The notes below the pieces were generated by a model. That model saw nothing but the letters and a program-made list of their open reading frames with translations. It ran no database searches and was not told the origin of the DNA. From Prorocentrum cordatum (lineage: Eukaryota; Sar; Dinophyceae; Prorocentrales; Prorocentraceae), in NCBI GenBank assembly GCA_963575745.1, contig CAUYUJ010000849.1:1-57500 (forward strand): DNA of 57,500 bases. The letters run 5' to 3'. The position numbers were made by a program, and so were the translations under genes. Below, piece after piece: positions 21,661 to 31,608 of the stretch. Numbering within the stretch: position 1 is the stretch's first letter; every line of letters begins with the position of its first letter.

Positions 21661-22330
21661 GGAACTGGGAATGGGCGGTAAACCGTCAACCTGGTAACCG
21701 GCGAAAACCTCGCAGAGCTCTTTCTTCGCGCAGAAATCGCCAGAAAACATAAAAGCTTTACGAGCGAGAAAACGAAAAACTCGAACAATCATGTTTTTCT
21801 GTTTTTATCAAACGTCGGTTCCGCCAAGTGTTTCAATTTTGCTGGCAGACGCATCATATCCCATTGAGAACCGGCAGGAAACCGTCAACCAGTTACCCCC
21901 GGGGCCCTCGTAGAGCTCTTTTCTCATACGGCGCCTCTCGGTAAGCATGAAGAAAGCGTTCAGAGCAAGACCTGAGAAACTCGGAAAATCACGTTTTTCT
22001 GTTTTTATCCAACCTCGGTTCCTCCAAGTGTTTCGATGGTAACACTGCACCTATGGACCTGGGAATTTTACCGGCAGACGCGTCTTAACCCACTACAGGT
22101 GCGAAAAATCTGCTTTCTCAAAATGAACTGTTAAATATTTTCAAATATTCGCAAAACCACTCATTGGGAGCATCCAAAACCTGGAGAGCAACTGGGCGCC
22201 GGCGGTAAACCGTCAACCTGGTTACCGCCGGGATCCTCGTAGAGCTCTTTTCCCGCCCAGCTCCTCGGAACACGTGAAGCAAGCTCAAGCGAGAGCCAAA
22301 AAACTTAAAACAAAATCAATCGCATACAAA
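21661..22330 (-). mobile_element. Three inverted family B copies
   Basis: Minus-strand hairpin ends occur at about 21663-21722, 21870-21926 and 22192-22252, each reading CTGGG or an equivalent, GGCGGTAAACCGTCAACC, then CTCGTAGAGCTCTT. Between them lie reverse family B bodies (GGTTCC-CCAAGTGTTT, ACGTTTTTCTGTTTTTATC). The first begins at CCGGAA, the reverse of the T^TCCGG site used elsewhere. All are non-coding. Confidence 0.75.
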
Positions 22331-22531
22331 TAGTTTTTCGGACGCTCGAGCAGCATACTCTGTTCAAGATGCTTCAGCCAAACGCCCTTGATGATTCTGT
22401 ATCGGTATCTGTGCGTACCACCTCTGTAGCTGTGCTACAGCTAGAGTTAAGTACATAATACCGACAGCGCCTCTAAAGAGAACTGGCGGTAACCTGGTTG
22501 ACGGTTTACCGCCGGTTCCCAGTGGGCGCTG
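22331..22531. mobile_element. Inverted family A repeat piece and an armless hairpin
   Basis: Reverse tandem-repeat sequence (about 22340-22480) is followed by a plus-strand hairpin GGCGGTAACC to GTTTACCGCCGG ending CCCAG at about 22522. The arm GAGCTCTACGAG is missing. Confidence 0.6.
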
Positions 22532-22774
22532 CCAAGTTTGCCGACTTTGCGGTCGACTTTGCAGGCTTTCCGACCAACCCTAGAACTGGCGGGCCAATGG
22601 GCCCGGGAGCAATCTCATTCCTAAGGGGAGACACAAGCCGGCGGGCGCCTGACCCAAGAACTGGCGGGAGCCGGACCCAAGGACTGGTGGTACGGGCAGG
22701 TGCCAGAGACTGGGGCGGAGCTGCGGCAGGCTTCGTCCCTGGGAACTTGGTTGCGGTACGCGGTCAAAGGGGCT
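22532..22774. other. Unassigned GC-rich sequence, left target flank
   Basis: The sequence repeats AGAACTGGCGGG and ACCCAAG units and has no recognised gene. Its last 27 bases (22748-22774) are repeated immediately right of the following element (23778-23804). Confidence 0.6.
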
Positions 22775-23777
22775 ACTCGTAGAGCTTCCCTTAGCAAGTT
22801 ATTGCTGGAAGCTTAAGAGTAATTCCGGGGCGCTGGAGAGCTGGTTGGCAAGAAAAGTCTCGACGGACCTTTTGATGATTTTTGGTTGGTTAAAAATTTT
22901 GTTCTCAAAATTTGAACATTCGTTAGAGTTCTAGTATTTTTTCCCATGATATTCGATCTTATTCCTGCTCGCCATCTTGATCTCAGCTCGATCGGGTGGC
23001 TTTTACTGCCAAAAAGCACACAGGCGGGATCAGCCGTTTCGAGTTATTTTGATAGACGGTGACGGTTTTCTCAAGATATCTCGAGCTTCAGGACAGCTAC
23101 AGAGCTGGTGAGCACAGCTAATCGATTCAGAATGATCAGGCGCGTTCGCGTGTTGAACCAAGAGGTCTGAACTCGGTCTCCTAGCCGAGCTAGGTCCGCA
23201 AACCTATTTGTCATCTTGACACACACTCTCGGTTTTCTGTACTTAACTCGAGCTACAGGTCAGCTACAGAGTTGATAGGTACAGAATCTGATTCAGAATC
23301 ATCTGTGGCCGTGATCTGTCGAATCTAGAGCTCTGAACTCGGTCCCCTGCCTGATCTAGAATCGCGAGACTATTCGTATTGTTCGAGTCGTCTTGAGAGA
23401 TGCTGTCGGTTCTCTGCACTTAACTCGGGCTGTAGGGGGCTTCATGGCTGGTAATCACTGGGACCGATTCGGAAACATCAGACGCGTCCACCTTTCGAGC
23501 CCAGAGCTCCGAATTGTTCGAATCATCCTGAGAGGTGCTGTCGGTTCCCTGCACTTAAATCGGGCTGTGGGGGGGGGGGGGCTGCAGAGCTGGTAATCAC
23601 AGGAATCGATTCAGAGACATCAGACGCGTCCGCCTGTCGCATGCAGGAGAGATCTGAAATTGCTTGGGCTGAAAAATTATTTTTCTCTGCAAGTTTTTTT
23701 CGACATTATATGTTGTCAGGAAGCTCTACGAGTCCCCCGGCGGTAACAAAGGTTGACCGTTTACCGCCGGCGCCCAG
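22775..23777 (+). mobile_element. Family A element with a 27-bp flanking direct repeat
   Basis: Left arm ACTCGTAGAGCTTCC after T22774, complete left block, about four tandem repeats, distal block, right arm GGAAGCTCTACGAGT, hairpin and CCCAG at 23777. The length is 1003 bp. It lies in non-repetitive sequence, so both boundaries are clear. It is the best type copy in the window. It has no coding potential. Confidence 0.9.
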
Positions 23778-23804
23778 TGGTTGCGGTACGCGGTCAAAGG
23801 GGCT

Positions 23805-24095
23805 AGTCCCAAGTTAGACCGTGTGGGGACGCCCTGTTTCCTAAAGTCGGGCCAGAGCGGAACGTAAGACGGACCAAAGGTGTAGCGGGTCCTGAGCTTC
23901 TAGTACATCTCGTCAGCGAAATCAAAGGCCGCAGCCGCCCGAGCCACCTCCGCTCCTCAGCAGAGAAGGGATGCCGCGTAGGCCACGCACAAGGAGAGCG
24001 GGGGCCGCGGTGGGCAGAGAGGGGGTGCCGTGGAGTGAAACGAAATATGCAATGTAGTTTCATTCGAAGCATAACATATGATTATGAGATGAAAG
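23805..24095. other. No recognisable gene
   Basis: Apparently single-copy sequence between a family A copy and the GC-rich array. Short minus-strand frames here show no recognisable domain. Confidence 0.5.
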
Positions 24096-24099
24096 ATGT

Positions 24100-24945
24100 A
24101 ATATTTGGGGCTGCTGCTGTGGTTGCGGCCGCGGCTGGGAGAGGGAAACTATCGCGATTTTTTCGCGGTGGTTTTCCTCTTTCAGCCGCGGCCGCGGCCG
24201 TGGCTGCGGCTGCGGTTGCGGTCGCGGCTGGGAGGGGGAAACTATCGCGAATTTTTCGTGGTGATTTTCTTCTTCCAGCCGCGGCCGCGGCCGCGGCTGC
24301 GGTTTGGCTGTGGCTGCGGCCGGGGCTGGGAGGGGGAACCTATCGCGAATTTTCCGCGCAAAATTCGCGATAGGTTCCCCCTCCCAGCCGCGGCCGCGGC
24401 CTCAGCTGCGGCTGCGGTTGCTGTCGCGGCTGGGAGGGGGAAACTATGGAATTTTTTGCGGTGGTTTTCTTCTTCCAGCCGCGTCCGAGGCCGCATCTGC
24501 GGCTACGGCTGCGGCCGCGGCTGGGGGGGGAAACTATTTCGAATTTGCGCTGGTTTTCTTCCTCCAGCCGCGGCCGCGGCGGCGGCTGCGGCTCCAGCTG
24601 TGGCTGCGGCCGTGGCTGGAAGGGGGAACTATCGCGAATTTTTCGCGGTGGTTTTCCTCTTCCAGCTGCGGCCGCGGCCGCCGCAGCTGCGGCTGCGGCT
24701 GCGGCGGCGGTTCGGGGGGGGAAACTCGCGAATTTTTCGCGGTGGTTTTCTTCTTCCAGCCGCGGCCGCGGCTGCGGCTGCAGCTCTGGCTGTGGCTGCG
24801 GCCGCGGCTGGGAGGGGGAAACTATCGCGAATTTTTCGCGGTGGTTTTCTTCTTCCAGCTGTGGCCGCGGCTGCGACTGCGGCTGCGGCTGCGGCCGCGG
24901 CTGGGAGGGGGAAACTATCGCGAATTTTTCGCGGTGGCTGCGTGG
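24100..24945 (+). repeat. GC-rich minisatellite of about 90-120 bp units
   Basis: About eight units share GCGGCCGCGGCTGGGAGGGG, AAACTATCGCGAATTTTTCG, CGGTGGTTTTCTTCTTCCAG and CCGCGGCCGCGGCTGCGG. All three plus frames and several minus frames stay open (up to 306 codons) because of base composition. The Ala/Gly/Arg-rich translations are not proteins. A related array lies at 43010-43880. Confidence 0.9.
24326..24387. repeat. Perfect inverted repeat, 28-bp arms, 6-base loop
   Basis: The left arm 24326-24353 (CTGGGAGGGGGAACCTATCG and eight more bases) is the exact reverse complement of 24360-24387, around the loop CCGCGC. It marks a head-to-head junction between an inverted and a direct unit of the surrounding array. 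Confidence 0.95.
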
Positions 24946-25336
24946 AGCTCGTCGTTATCGATGAGCTAGAGGAATCCGGCGCGGGTGGAGCTAGTTGGTC
25001 GACTCGACCAGAAAAGAATATGTGACGACTTTGACTTGGTATTGCGAGGATTTTAAAGATATTTGACAGTTTATTTTGAGAAACAAGATTGTCTGCACCT
25101 GTATTGGGTTGTGCCGCGTCTGCCAGTGAAATTCTCAGGTCCGTAGCTGCAGTATTACTAAACATTTGGGGGAACCGACGTTAGATAAAAAAAAACAGGA
25201 AAAACGTGTTTTTTCGAGTTTTTTTCAGATCTTGCTCCAGACGCTTTCTTCATGTCTACCGAGGAGCGCCGTGCGAGAAAGAGCTCTACGAGGGCCCCGG
25301 CGGTAACCTGGTTGACGGTTTACCGCCGGTTCCCAG
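24946..25336 (+). mobile_element. Family B element
   Basis: The mutated left end GGAGCTCGTCGTTATCGATG is followed by AGCTAGAGGAATCCGGCGCG. The body carries TTTATTTTGAGAAACAAG and GGGGGAACCGACGTTAG. The right end is AAAGAGCTCTACGAGG, hairpin and CCCAG at 25336. Confidence 0.75.
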
Positions 25337-26169
25337 TGGACGCTACCAAGTGATTTCAGAGATATTTGACCATTTATTTTGAGAAAGCAGATTGTTCGCA
25401 CCCGCCGGTAGTGGGTTATGCCGCGCCTGCCAGTTAAATTCTCATGTACTACCAAAACACTTGGAGGAACCGACTTTGGATAAAAGCCGAAAAATCGTGA
25501 TGTTTGGAGTTTTTGGGCTCTCGCTACAGAAGCTCTACGAAGTGCCGGCGGTAACCTGGTGACGGTTTGCCGCCGGTTCCTAGTTGGACGCTACCAAGTG
25601 CGAAGATTTGAAAGATATTTGACCATTCATTTTCAGAATCCAGATTTTTTGCACCTGTAACGGGTTAGTGCGCCTGTAAAATTTGCAGGCCTGTAGGTAC
25701 AATATACTACCAAAACACTTGGAACAACAGATGTTAGATAAACTCGAAAAACGTATTTTTTCGAGTTTCTCGGGTCTCGCTCCAGAAGTTTCTTCGAGAG
25801 GAGCTCGGAGAGCGGTCTGAGAGCGGGAGCCTGGTTTGTGAAAAGAGCTCTACGAGGGTTTTGGCGGTAATCTTGCTGACGGTTTACCGCCGATTCGTAG
25901 TTTGACAATTCATTCGAGGAATCAGATTTTTACGCCGAGCGTTGGCCTATAAACTTTCTTCCCTCAGCAGCTCAGCTCTCTAGAGTCAGTTTTAGTATTA
26001 GTTGACTTCCCGGAATCGATTTCATGTTGACTCCGAAAAATCTCAATTTACGTTTTTCTAGAAAAGCTCCCAGAAACTCTTCGCCCCCATTCTGAGCTTT
26101 CTCACGGATGCAAGGAGCTCTACGAGGTTCCCGGCGGTGACCAGGTTGACGGTTTACCGCCGGCTCCAG
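25337..26169 (+). mobile_element. Three family B or type D right-end copies in series
   Basis: Hairpin ends close at 25583, 25900 and 26169. The first two bodies repeat the family B block (TTTATTTTGAGAAAGCAG, GGTTATGCCGCGCCTGCCAG, AACACTTGG-GGAACCGAC). The third resembles 8320-8715 (AAACTTTCTTCCCTCAGCAG). Left ends are truncated, the first two starting at TGGACGCTACCAAGTG. The last hairpin end is followed by C, not T. Confidence 0.7.
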
Positions 26170-26535
26170 CACTCACAGAAATCGATTTAGAACCATCAGG
26201 CGCGCTCGTCTGTTGCATCTAGAGGTCTGCACTCGGTCGAGCTAGATCCGCGAAGCTATTCGTATTGTTCCGCAAGAGCTCTCTGAGAGCTAGAGGGTTT
26301 TAGATAAGAAGCCGGGCGGTGGTTGTGCCCGCCAGCTCCACGTCCGCCGCAGCGGGTTCGGGGGCTCTTTCCACGTGTGCCTGCGCGCGTGCAGGCACGC
26401 GTGGAAGCTTTCCTGGCAACGCTTCAGAAGCGCTGCAGGGGAGCCTCCCAGTGCCCTCAAGGAAAGATTTTCCCTCCCCGGCGGTCTCTTAGCTCTCCGG
26501 GCTTTGGGCGCTACCAAGTGGACGCTTGGAAGTTT
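26170..26535. other. Repeat fragments with a near-perfect 20-bp palindrome
   Basis: A piece of family A tandem repeat (26170-26270) is followed by repeat C-like sequence (TTTTAGATAAGAAGCCGG, CGCTACCAAGTGGACGCT). TGCCTGCGCGCGTGCAGGCA at 26378-26397 is palindromic except for one pair. It matches the perfect palindrome at 35981-36000. Confidence 0.6.
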
Positions 26536-26539
26536 TTCT

Positions 26540-27110
26540 CAGTGATTGGACGGGGCCAGTACCGTTGGGATTTCCTCGGGCTACAGGAAGCTGAACATAT
26601 TGATTTTCATAGCGGCTGGTTTCTCAAGTTGGGCTGGCATCATTACTCTAGTTCAGAGGCAGCTATTCTCTATCGCAGAGCTGATGCCGTGCGTGAGCAA
26701 TGGTGTGGCACGCGGTGGTGCGCCATTATGTTCGAGGGGTTGCTCTTTGTTGCATGTATCTGCCACACTCCATGTGCCAGGTTGGGAGGAAATTGCCGAC
26801 CTAGTGTTGGAAGATGTTACACAGCTGCGTGCGCGGGACTACGGTATTACATACTTTGCCGTTGCTGCTGATGTGAATGTTGATTACAACCATGGGTTGC
26901 GGGTACCAGTTCCATTCACGACCGTCGTTTCTGGATTAGGTCTTCATCTCGTAGTGGGTGGTGATGAAGGGTGAGACGCAGATAGACAGACCAGGGTAGC
27001 GCGTGTGATGCACGAGCACGTTTGTCGGACCACGCCCTGTTAAGAATTGAAGTTGTCTTACCTCATGGTGTTTTGGCACGGCGTTATCTGTCTCGTAGGG
27101 CTCGTTCTTC
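26540..27110 (+). pseudogene. LINE endonuclease domain (exonuclease-endonuclease-phosphatase fold), frameshifted
   Basis: Frame 1 carries LGLQEAEHIDF (catalytic Glu of the QE motif, about 26581-26595) and EAAILYRR. Near 26790 the reading moves to frame 2 with DYGITYFAVAADVNVDYN (the D-x-N motif, about 26870). It then moves back to frame 1 for LSDHALLRIEVVLPHG (the SDH motif, 27022 on). These three motifs in order are the signature of the LINE endonuclease that nicks target DNA. The N-terminal Asn motif is missing because of truncation. At least two frameshifts make it a pseudogene. Confidence 0.65.
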
Positions 27111-27579
27111 GAAGCACTGGCAGCCAGAACTGGCATGATGCTGAGAGCACTCGCAGACTTGTTCGATGCCACCTTGCCTATGTGTCAGTCGATTGAGCAG
27201 CTTAAGACCCTGATGCACGCGAATGCGTCCAGTACCACTTCTGCCCTCCTGCCCAAGCCTCGCCGCCGAAGAAACCTGATCTTTTGGTTGACCTCAGTCG
27301 TGAATTGTACGCCCGTCGGGAAGAGAAGGGCACGGAGGCTTGCCGCAAGGTGCGCCGCCAGCGTGATCGATTAGAGAGACGTTTCGAACGCGTCAAGATA
27401 TAATGGGAAGCACAGCGTGCAGAAAATAGACGTCGGCCGCTCACTCACGTACTTATTCATGGAAAGAAGGAGAAGGTGGGAGCAGGTCAGAGGGACAAGG
27501 TGGGCAATAATTGTACGTATGAGGAGGCACGTGCGTTCTCGGAACAGATCGTGGCTGATCCATGACGTCAAGTTCGGGG

Positions 27580-28860
27580 ATCCCCAGTTCCTCCAGAGGC
27601 TCAACTCCAGATGTCTCAGTTGCTCCAGGCCCGTGCAAAACTAAGGTGGCGACTGGCCCTGGTGGGCTAAGTGCAGCAGTTCTACGTCATCTGTGGTGGC
27701 GGTCTCCTCGTGTTGTGATACGCTTCTTCAATCAAATCTTAGCTGTATGCGAGCTCCTCCTGATAGCTGGCTCTCCACTCTTACTTATTTGATGCCAAAG
27801 AGTCGGTCGGGGTGCACTGTAGAAAATACGAGAAGGTTAGCCGTCGAGTCCGTGATTAAGAAATGGTATTCTACTGCTGTGCTGTCTGGGCTGGAGCCTT
27901 ATTTGGCTTGTGCGCGGGCCCAGGTTGCTTTGTTTGGTTTCTGCCCCGGCCGTGCCTGTTCCGAGGTTACCGCTGACTCAAAACAGCGGCTCAGCATGCC
28001 TCACAGTGGGGGAAGGATCGGGCGGTACTTATTGCTTCGTTCCAACATACTACGGTTTCTGGTTCCAGTTTGGCTGCAGCACGGTATCTTAGCCCCCCTG
28101 GTCGGCGAGGTCACCACACTCCTGTTCGAGGGCATCTCGGTTTCGAATGTCCACGTCGATCGTCATATCCGTACTGGGAGGAACGAATCTCCTGGTCTTT
28201 GGAACCTTATTGTTTGTGCCATGTGGTCCGACGTCTTTCGGGAGTGGGACGCTCCTAACATCGGCTAACTCTGTTGGGACCCCAACAATCTCAATCGGAA
28301 TCGAGGTGGAGGAGGAGGTGGAGTAGGTGAAGCATCCCAGAAGGAGCTTCAAGAGGTAGGCCCCCCCGTCTTTGCCTGCCAATCATCTGATATATGCCGA
28401 CAGCGTGTTTGTATTGGGCGCAGATCTTGTGATATTCCAGAAGCAATTGGCGACGCTCACTTCTGTGCTCCGCTTGTGGGGCTTTGAAAGGAAGATCGAT
28501 TCTCTGTCGGTCCTGGTTATCGGTTTCTCTGGCGTTAATCCGACTTTCATTGTGGACGTGGAAGGTGTGCAGGTGCCTCTTGCACGTGTTTCTTGCATGA
28601 ATGTTCTTGGTAATGATGAGTACAAAGGTCCGCACGGTGACGTATCACGCAGAGTTGGTGCAGCCCACCGTGACTTTTTATAAAACTATCGCTGGCTTTC
28701 GTTGTTCTGCAGTTTCGTGGCAGCTAAGTATCGGAAGTACGTCTCACTGGTCCAATCGGTGCTTTTATACGGTAGTGAGGGCTTTACCTGGGACTCGGGC
28801 AGCCTGGGACGCATCCGCGTGTTCGAGGGGCGATGACTATATCATATGGCGGCGTCTCGG
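27580..28860 (+). pseudogene. LINE reverse transcriptase domain, frameshifted
   Basis: Recognisable blocks in order are ATGPGGLSAAVLRHLWWRSP (about 27650-27710), YLMPKSRSG with ENTRRLAVESVIKKWYSTA (27780-27880), FGFCPGRACSEVT (27934-27972), TGRNESPGLWNLIVCAMW (28173-28226) and HLIYADSVFVLG (about 28384-28419). The last is the catalytic YADD box with Ser in place of the second Asp. A later LLYGSEGFTWD and RIRVFEGR match the conserved post-RT region. Blocks fall in different frames, so the gene is broken. It would have copied element RNA into DNA at the nicked target. Confidence 0.65.
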
Positions 28861-29172
28861 AAGCCCCCAGGGGTGCAGTGGCAGCTCTGGAGGCCAACTC
28901 GTCTCAGATGGTGTCGAGAGGAGTTTCAGAAGCAACACCTCCAACCAGCTGTACAACGTGCTCTGCACTCAACTTGGCGGCTGGGCCAGGATGTTGCTGG
29001 GTATTTCGCCGAGCGGTCGGGTGAGTATGCCTTTGTCGAGCAAACCGATGCGGTTGATGTTCCCCAGGGCGGCCTTCCAGAGAGGGCTCCTGCTTCCAAG
29101 CGTCGACGGCTTGGACCACGCGCCGCGCGGGGAGAAGACGTGCAACACTGTGCGTCACGTGCTATGTGTTGA
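28846..29172 (+). pseudogene. LINE post-RT region
   Basis: A basic, Trp- and Gln-rich segment (WRPTRLRWCREEFQKQHLQP) and a KRRRLGPR cluster follow the RT blocks. It is in the same frame as the RNase H frame at 29191 and is separated from it by a single TGA at 29170-29172. A 31-bp tandem duplication (about 29167-29197 against 29198-29228) lies at this break. Confidence 0.5.
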
Positions 29173-29190
29173 TGTGCTACACGTACGGCG

Positions 29191-30384
29191 ATGAGATTGT
29201 TGATGTGCTACACGTACGGCCTCGCTCAGGCGAGATCTAGAGCGGCTAAGACATTGGGGATGTGGGGTAAGCGCAGGGAGTCTAGCACACTTTCACGCTG
29301 GCGTACGAGTGGCGGCGGTGTCTCGACGGGTGAGCGCCCTTGGTTTCTCATGTTTGATGTTATGTACACTGACGCACGTGATGTGGGCGATTGGTGGAGA
29401 GTCTGTGACTTCGCCTTCTCGACGTTTGTGAATTGTGCACGGGATTACCTCGCCCATTGTCGTCTTGGGTCCGCTTTTGATAGTTTCATTCTACCCCGAG
29501 GAGCTGAGGGGGGAGGGAGGGGGCCCAAGGAGGAGGTGGAGAGGATTTTCGACAAGCCGTGGGGCCTCGCTTCTAATAAAGAGGCCGAGCAGATGGCTAA
29601 GAGACTAGCTACCCTGTCGGAGCGTGCGACTGTTTGGGACATCTGTGGCGATGGGCTTGGGTGTGAGCTTGTGGGAGACAGTCTGCTTGTCTGTAATTGG
29701 GTCTCGGGTGTCTGGAGCATAGGTCGGGGAAGGCGCGGTGACGGAGTCCATTGCCAGAAACGGGTTGCTGCACTTCAGGATCGTCTGGAGCACTTGTCTA
29801 TCTTGGGTCTGCGTCCTTCGAGTCCGGGGGCCGATTGTGTCAAACGCGAGTTTCGAGAAGGAAATGCAAGAGCAGATGAACTCACCCATAAAGCGCGGAA
29901 TGGCGAGGTATTCTGGTATGTACGCGTTTGGGAAGCATTCCCCCCACATCTTCATCATACTATGCAGGCGATTGGCCTCCGCGGGAAGTTTGACGGCGGG
30001 GTTGACCCGTCGGGAGTGGGTATCGGATGGTGGTTGCAGATAGGGCTTATCCCTCTTGGGCACTCTTGCACATCGGATATTCATGTTGAACATGTTCACG
30101 TGAGCAAGCGTGCCCGCCTCTCCTCTCCCTCCCCCTCCCACACACAGACACTTAGCTCCTTTTCCATTGACTGGCGTGACGTCGGTCAATGCGCTGCCGC
30201 GCTCCCGCCCTCTCGTACCATTACTGGTGCTGAGCTCTCGGCCTCAGAAAGCTTCATAGAGGCGACGGAGGAGGCTTTGAGGCAGATTGAGCTGCTAAGG
30301 GCTTTCTCTGGCACTCCCCCTCCTGGGACTGGGGTAGGCGCTGAGGTGCCTGGAACACTACCCTCCCGAAAAAACCAAGGTTGA
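29191..30384 (+). CDS. LINE RNase H-like region with permuted motifs
   Basis: A 397-codon open frame in the 3' part of the LINE. It aligns with the frame at 12094: SERATVWDI (about 143-151), GDSLLVCNWVSGVW (D163), FREGNARADELTHKAR (D229), GKFDGGVDPSGVGIGWWLQI (D268) and GAELSASES (E348). In a canonical RNase HI the FDGG and E-L motifs come first. Here they come last, as in the other element. The stop codon is part of the target, since the frame ends AAC CAA GGT TGA inside the hairpin loop. Upstream the same frame continues to about 28846 apart from one TGA, so the ATG is nominal. Confidence 0.6.
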   Translation: MRLLMCYTYGLAQARSRAAKTLGMWGKRRESSTLSRWRTSGGGVSTGERPWFLMFDVMYTDARDVGDWWRVCDFAFSTFVNCARDYLAHCRLGSAFDSFILPRGAEGGGRGPKEEVERIFDKPWGLASNKEAEQMAKRLATLSERATVWDICGDGLGCELVGDSLLVCNWVSGVWSIGRGRRGDGVHCQKRVAALQDRLEHLSILGLRPSSPGADCVKREFREGNARADELTHKARNGEVFWYVRVWEAFPPHLHHTMQAIGLRGKFDGGVDPSGVGIGWWLQIGLIPLGHSCTSDIHVEHVHVSKRARLSSPSPSHTQTLSSFSIDWRDVGQCAAALPPSRTITGAELSASESFIEATEEALRQIELLRAFSGTPPPGTGVGAEVPGTLPSRKNQG

Positions 30385-30405
30385 CGGTTTGCCGCCGGTT
30401 CCCAG
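30373..30405 (+). mobile_element. Right half of a hairpin unit
   Basis: AACCAAGGTTGACGG, TTTGCCGCCGG and CCCAG, followed by T. The left half and arm are missing. It is the target remnant of the LINE insertion. Confidence 0.8.
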
Positions 30406-31608
30406 TTGCTGGAAGCTTAAGAGTATTTCCGGCGCGCTGGAGGGCTAGTTGGCCCGAGAAATCTCGACGGAACTTTTGCTGATTTTTGCTCGATTGGAAA
30501 TTATGTTTTCGAAATTCAACAATTCGTTTGAGCTCTAGTATTTTTCCAGTGATATTCGATATAATTCCCGCTCGCCGTCTTAATCTCAGCTCGATCGGGT
30601 ACTTATTACTGCCAAATAGCGTTCAGGCGGGATCGCTGTTTCGAGTCATCTTCACAGGTGCTGTCGCTTTTCTGTGCTTAACTCGAGGTGTAGGAGAGCT
30701 ACAGAGCTGGTACGCACACGTAATCGATTCAGAATCATCATGCGCGTTCGTCTGAAGCATCCAGAGGTCTGAACTCGGTCTGCTACTTGAGCTAGATCCG
30801 CGAAACTATTGGCTCTTTCGGGTCATCTTGACAGGTGCTGTCAGTTTTCTGTACTTAACTCGAGTTGCAGGAGAGCTACAGTGCTGGTACGCACAGGTAA
30901 TCGATTCAGAATCATCAGGCGCGTTCCTCTGAAGCATCTAGAGGTCTGAACTCGGTCTGCTACTCGTGCTAGGTCTGCGAAGCTATACGTATTCTACCGA
31001 TTTTTTCGAGATGATGGTGACTCTCTTCACTTAACTCGAGCTGCAGATGAGCTTGAGAGCTCTCAGGCACAGCAATCGGAAGGCAGCCATCAGGCGCGCT
31101 AGTCTGAAGTATCTAGACGCTTTGATTGGGTCTGTTATGAGCGCCGAAGCCGAACACCTAGTTAGGCTCTGCTATTTTTCTGGTGATGGAATTGGTTTTC
31201 TTGACTGATCTCGAGGTGCAGATGAGCTCCAGAGCTCCTAGGCACAGCAATCAGAAGGGAATCATCAGGCGCGCTATTTGAAAGTATCTAGACGCCTAAA
31301 CTCAGTCTGCTATCAGCGCTCGGGCTGAAAAATTATTCGTACTCTGCTAATTTCTTGGAGATTGTATTGGTTTTCTTGGTTTTACTCGTGCTGCAGATGA
31401 GCAACAGAGCTGTTCAGCACAGCAATGTGAAGGGAATCATCAGGGGTGCTAGTGAAATGTATCCAGACGCCTGAAATCAGTCTGCTATCAGCGCTCGGGC
31501 TGACGAACTATCCGTTCTTTGTTAATTCTTGAGAAATGGTATATGGCAAGGAAGCTCTACGAGCCTCCCGGCGGGAACCAAGGTTGACGGTTCACCGCCG
31601 GCGCCCAG
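30406..31608 (+). mobile_element. Family A element, second repeat subfamily
   Basis: It begins TTGCTGGAAGCTTAAGAG, inside the left block, then runs through five to six repeats. The first two are like the upstream arrays. The later ones belong to a subfamily marked by CTGCAGATGAGCT, GGCACAGCAATCGGAAGG and CTGCTATCAGCGCT. It ends GGAAGCTCTACGAG, hairpin (one change, GGCGGGAACC), CCCAG at 31608. Confidence 0.75.

Larger units (their letters stand above)
26536..30372 (+). mobile_element. Decayed LINE with endonuclease, reverse transcriptase and RNase H
   Basis: The order of domains is AP-type endonuclease, reverse transcriptase, RT C-terminal region and RNase H-like frame, typical of a non-LTR retrotransposon. 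Frames shift several times and the 5' end is truncated inside the endonuclease, so the copy is not functional as a whole. The 3' end is GAAAAAACC joined to the hairpin right half AACCAAGGTTGACGG (30373 on), the same junction as the element at 12095. The matching left half of the hairpin is absent at about 26535, so the 5' junction is not a simple insertion. Confidence 0.75.

Noticed and set aside
22498-22782. 94-codon frame with TGGPMGPG and DPRTGGSRTQG segments
   Set aside because: It follows short DNA repeats, starts inside a hairpin unit and ends in the left arm of a mobile element.
24105-25025. 306-codon open frame with Ala/Gly/Arg-rich repeats
   Set aside because: All plus frames stay open across the GC-rich minisatellite, and the translation only mirrors the DNA repeat.
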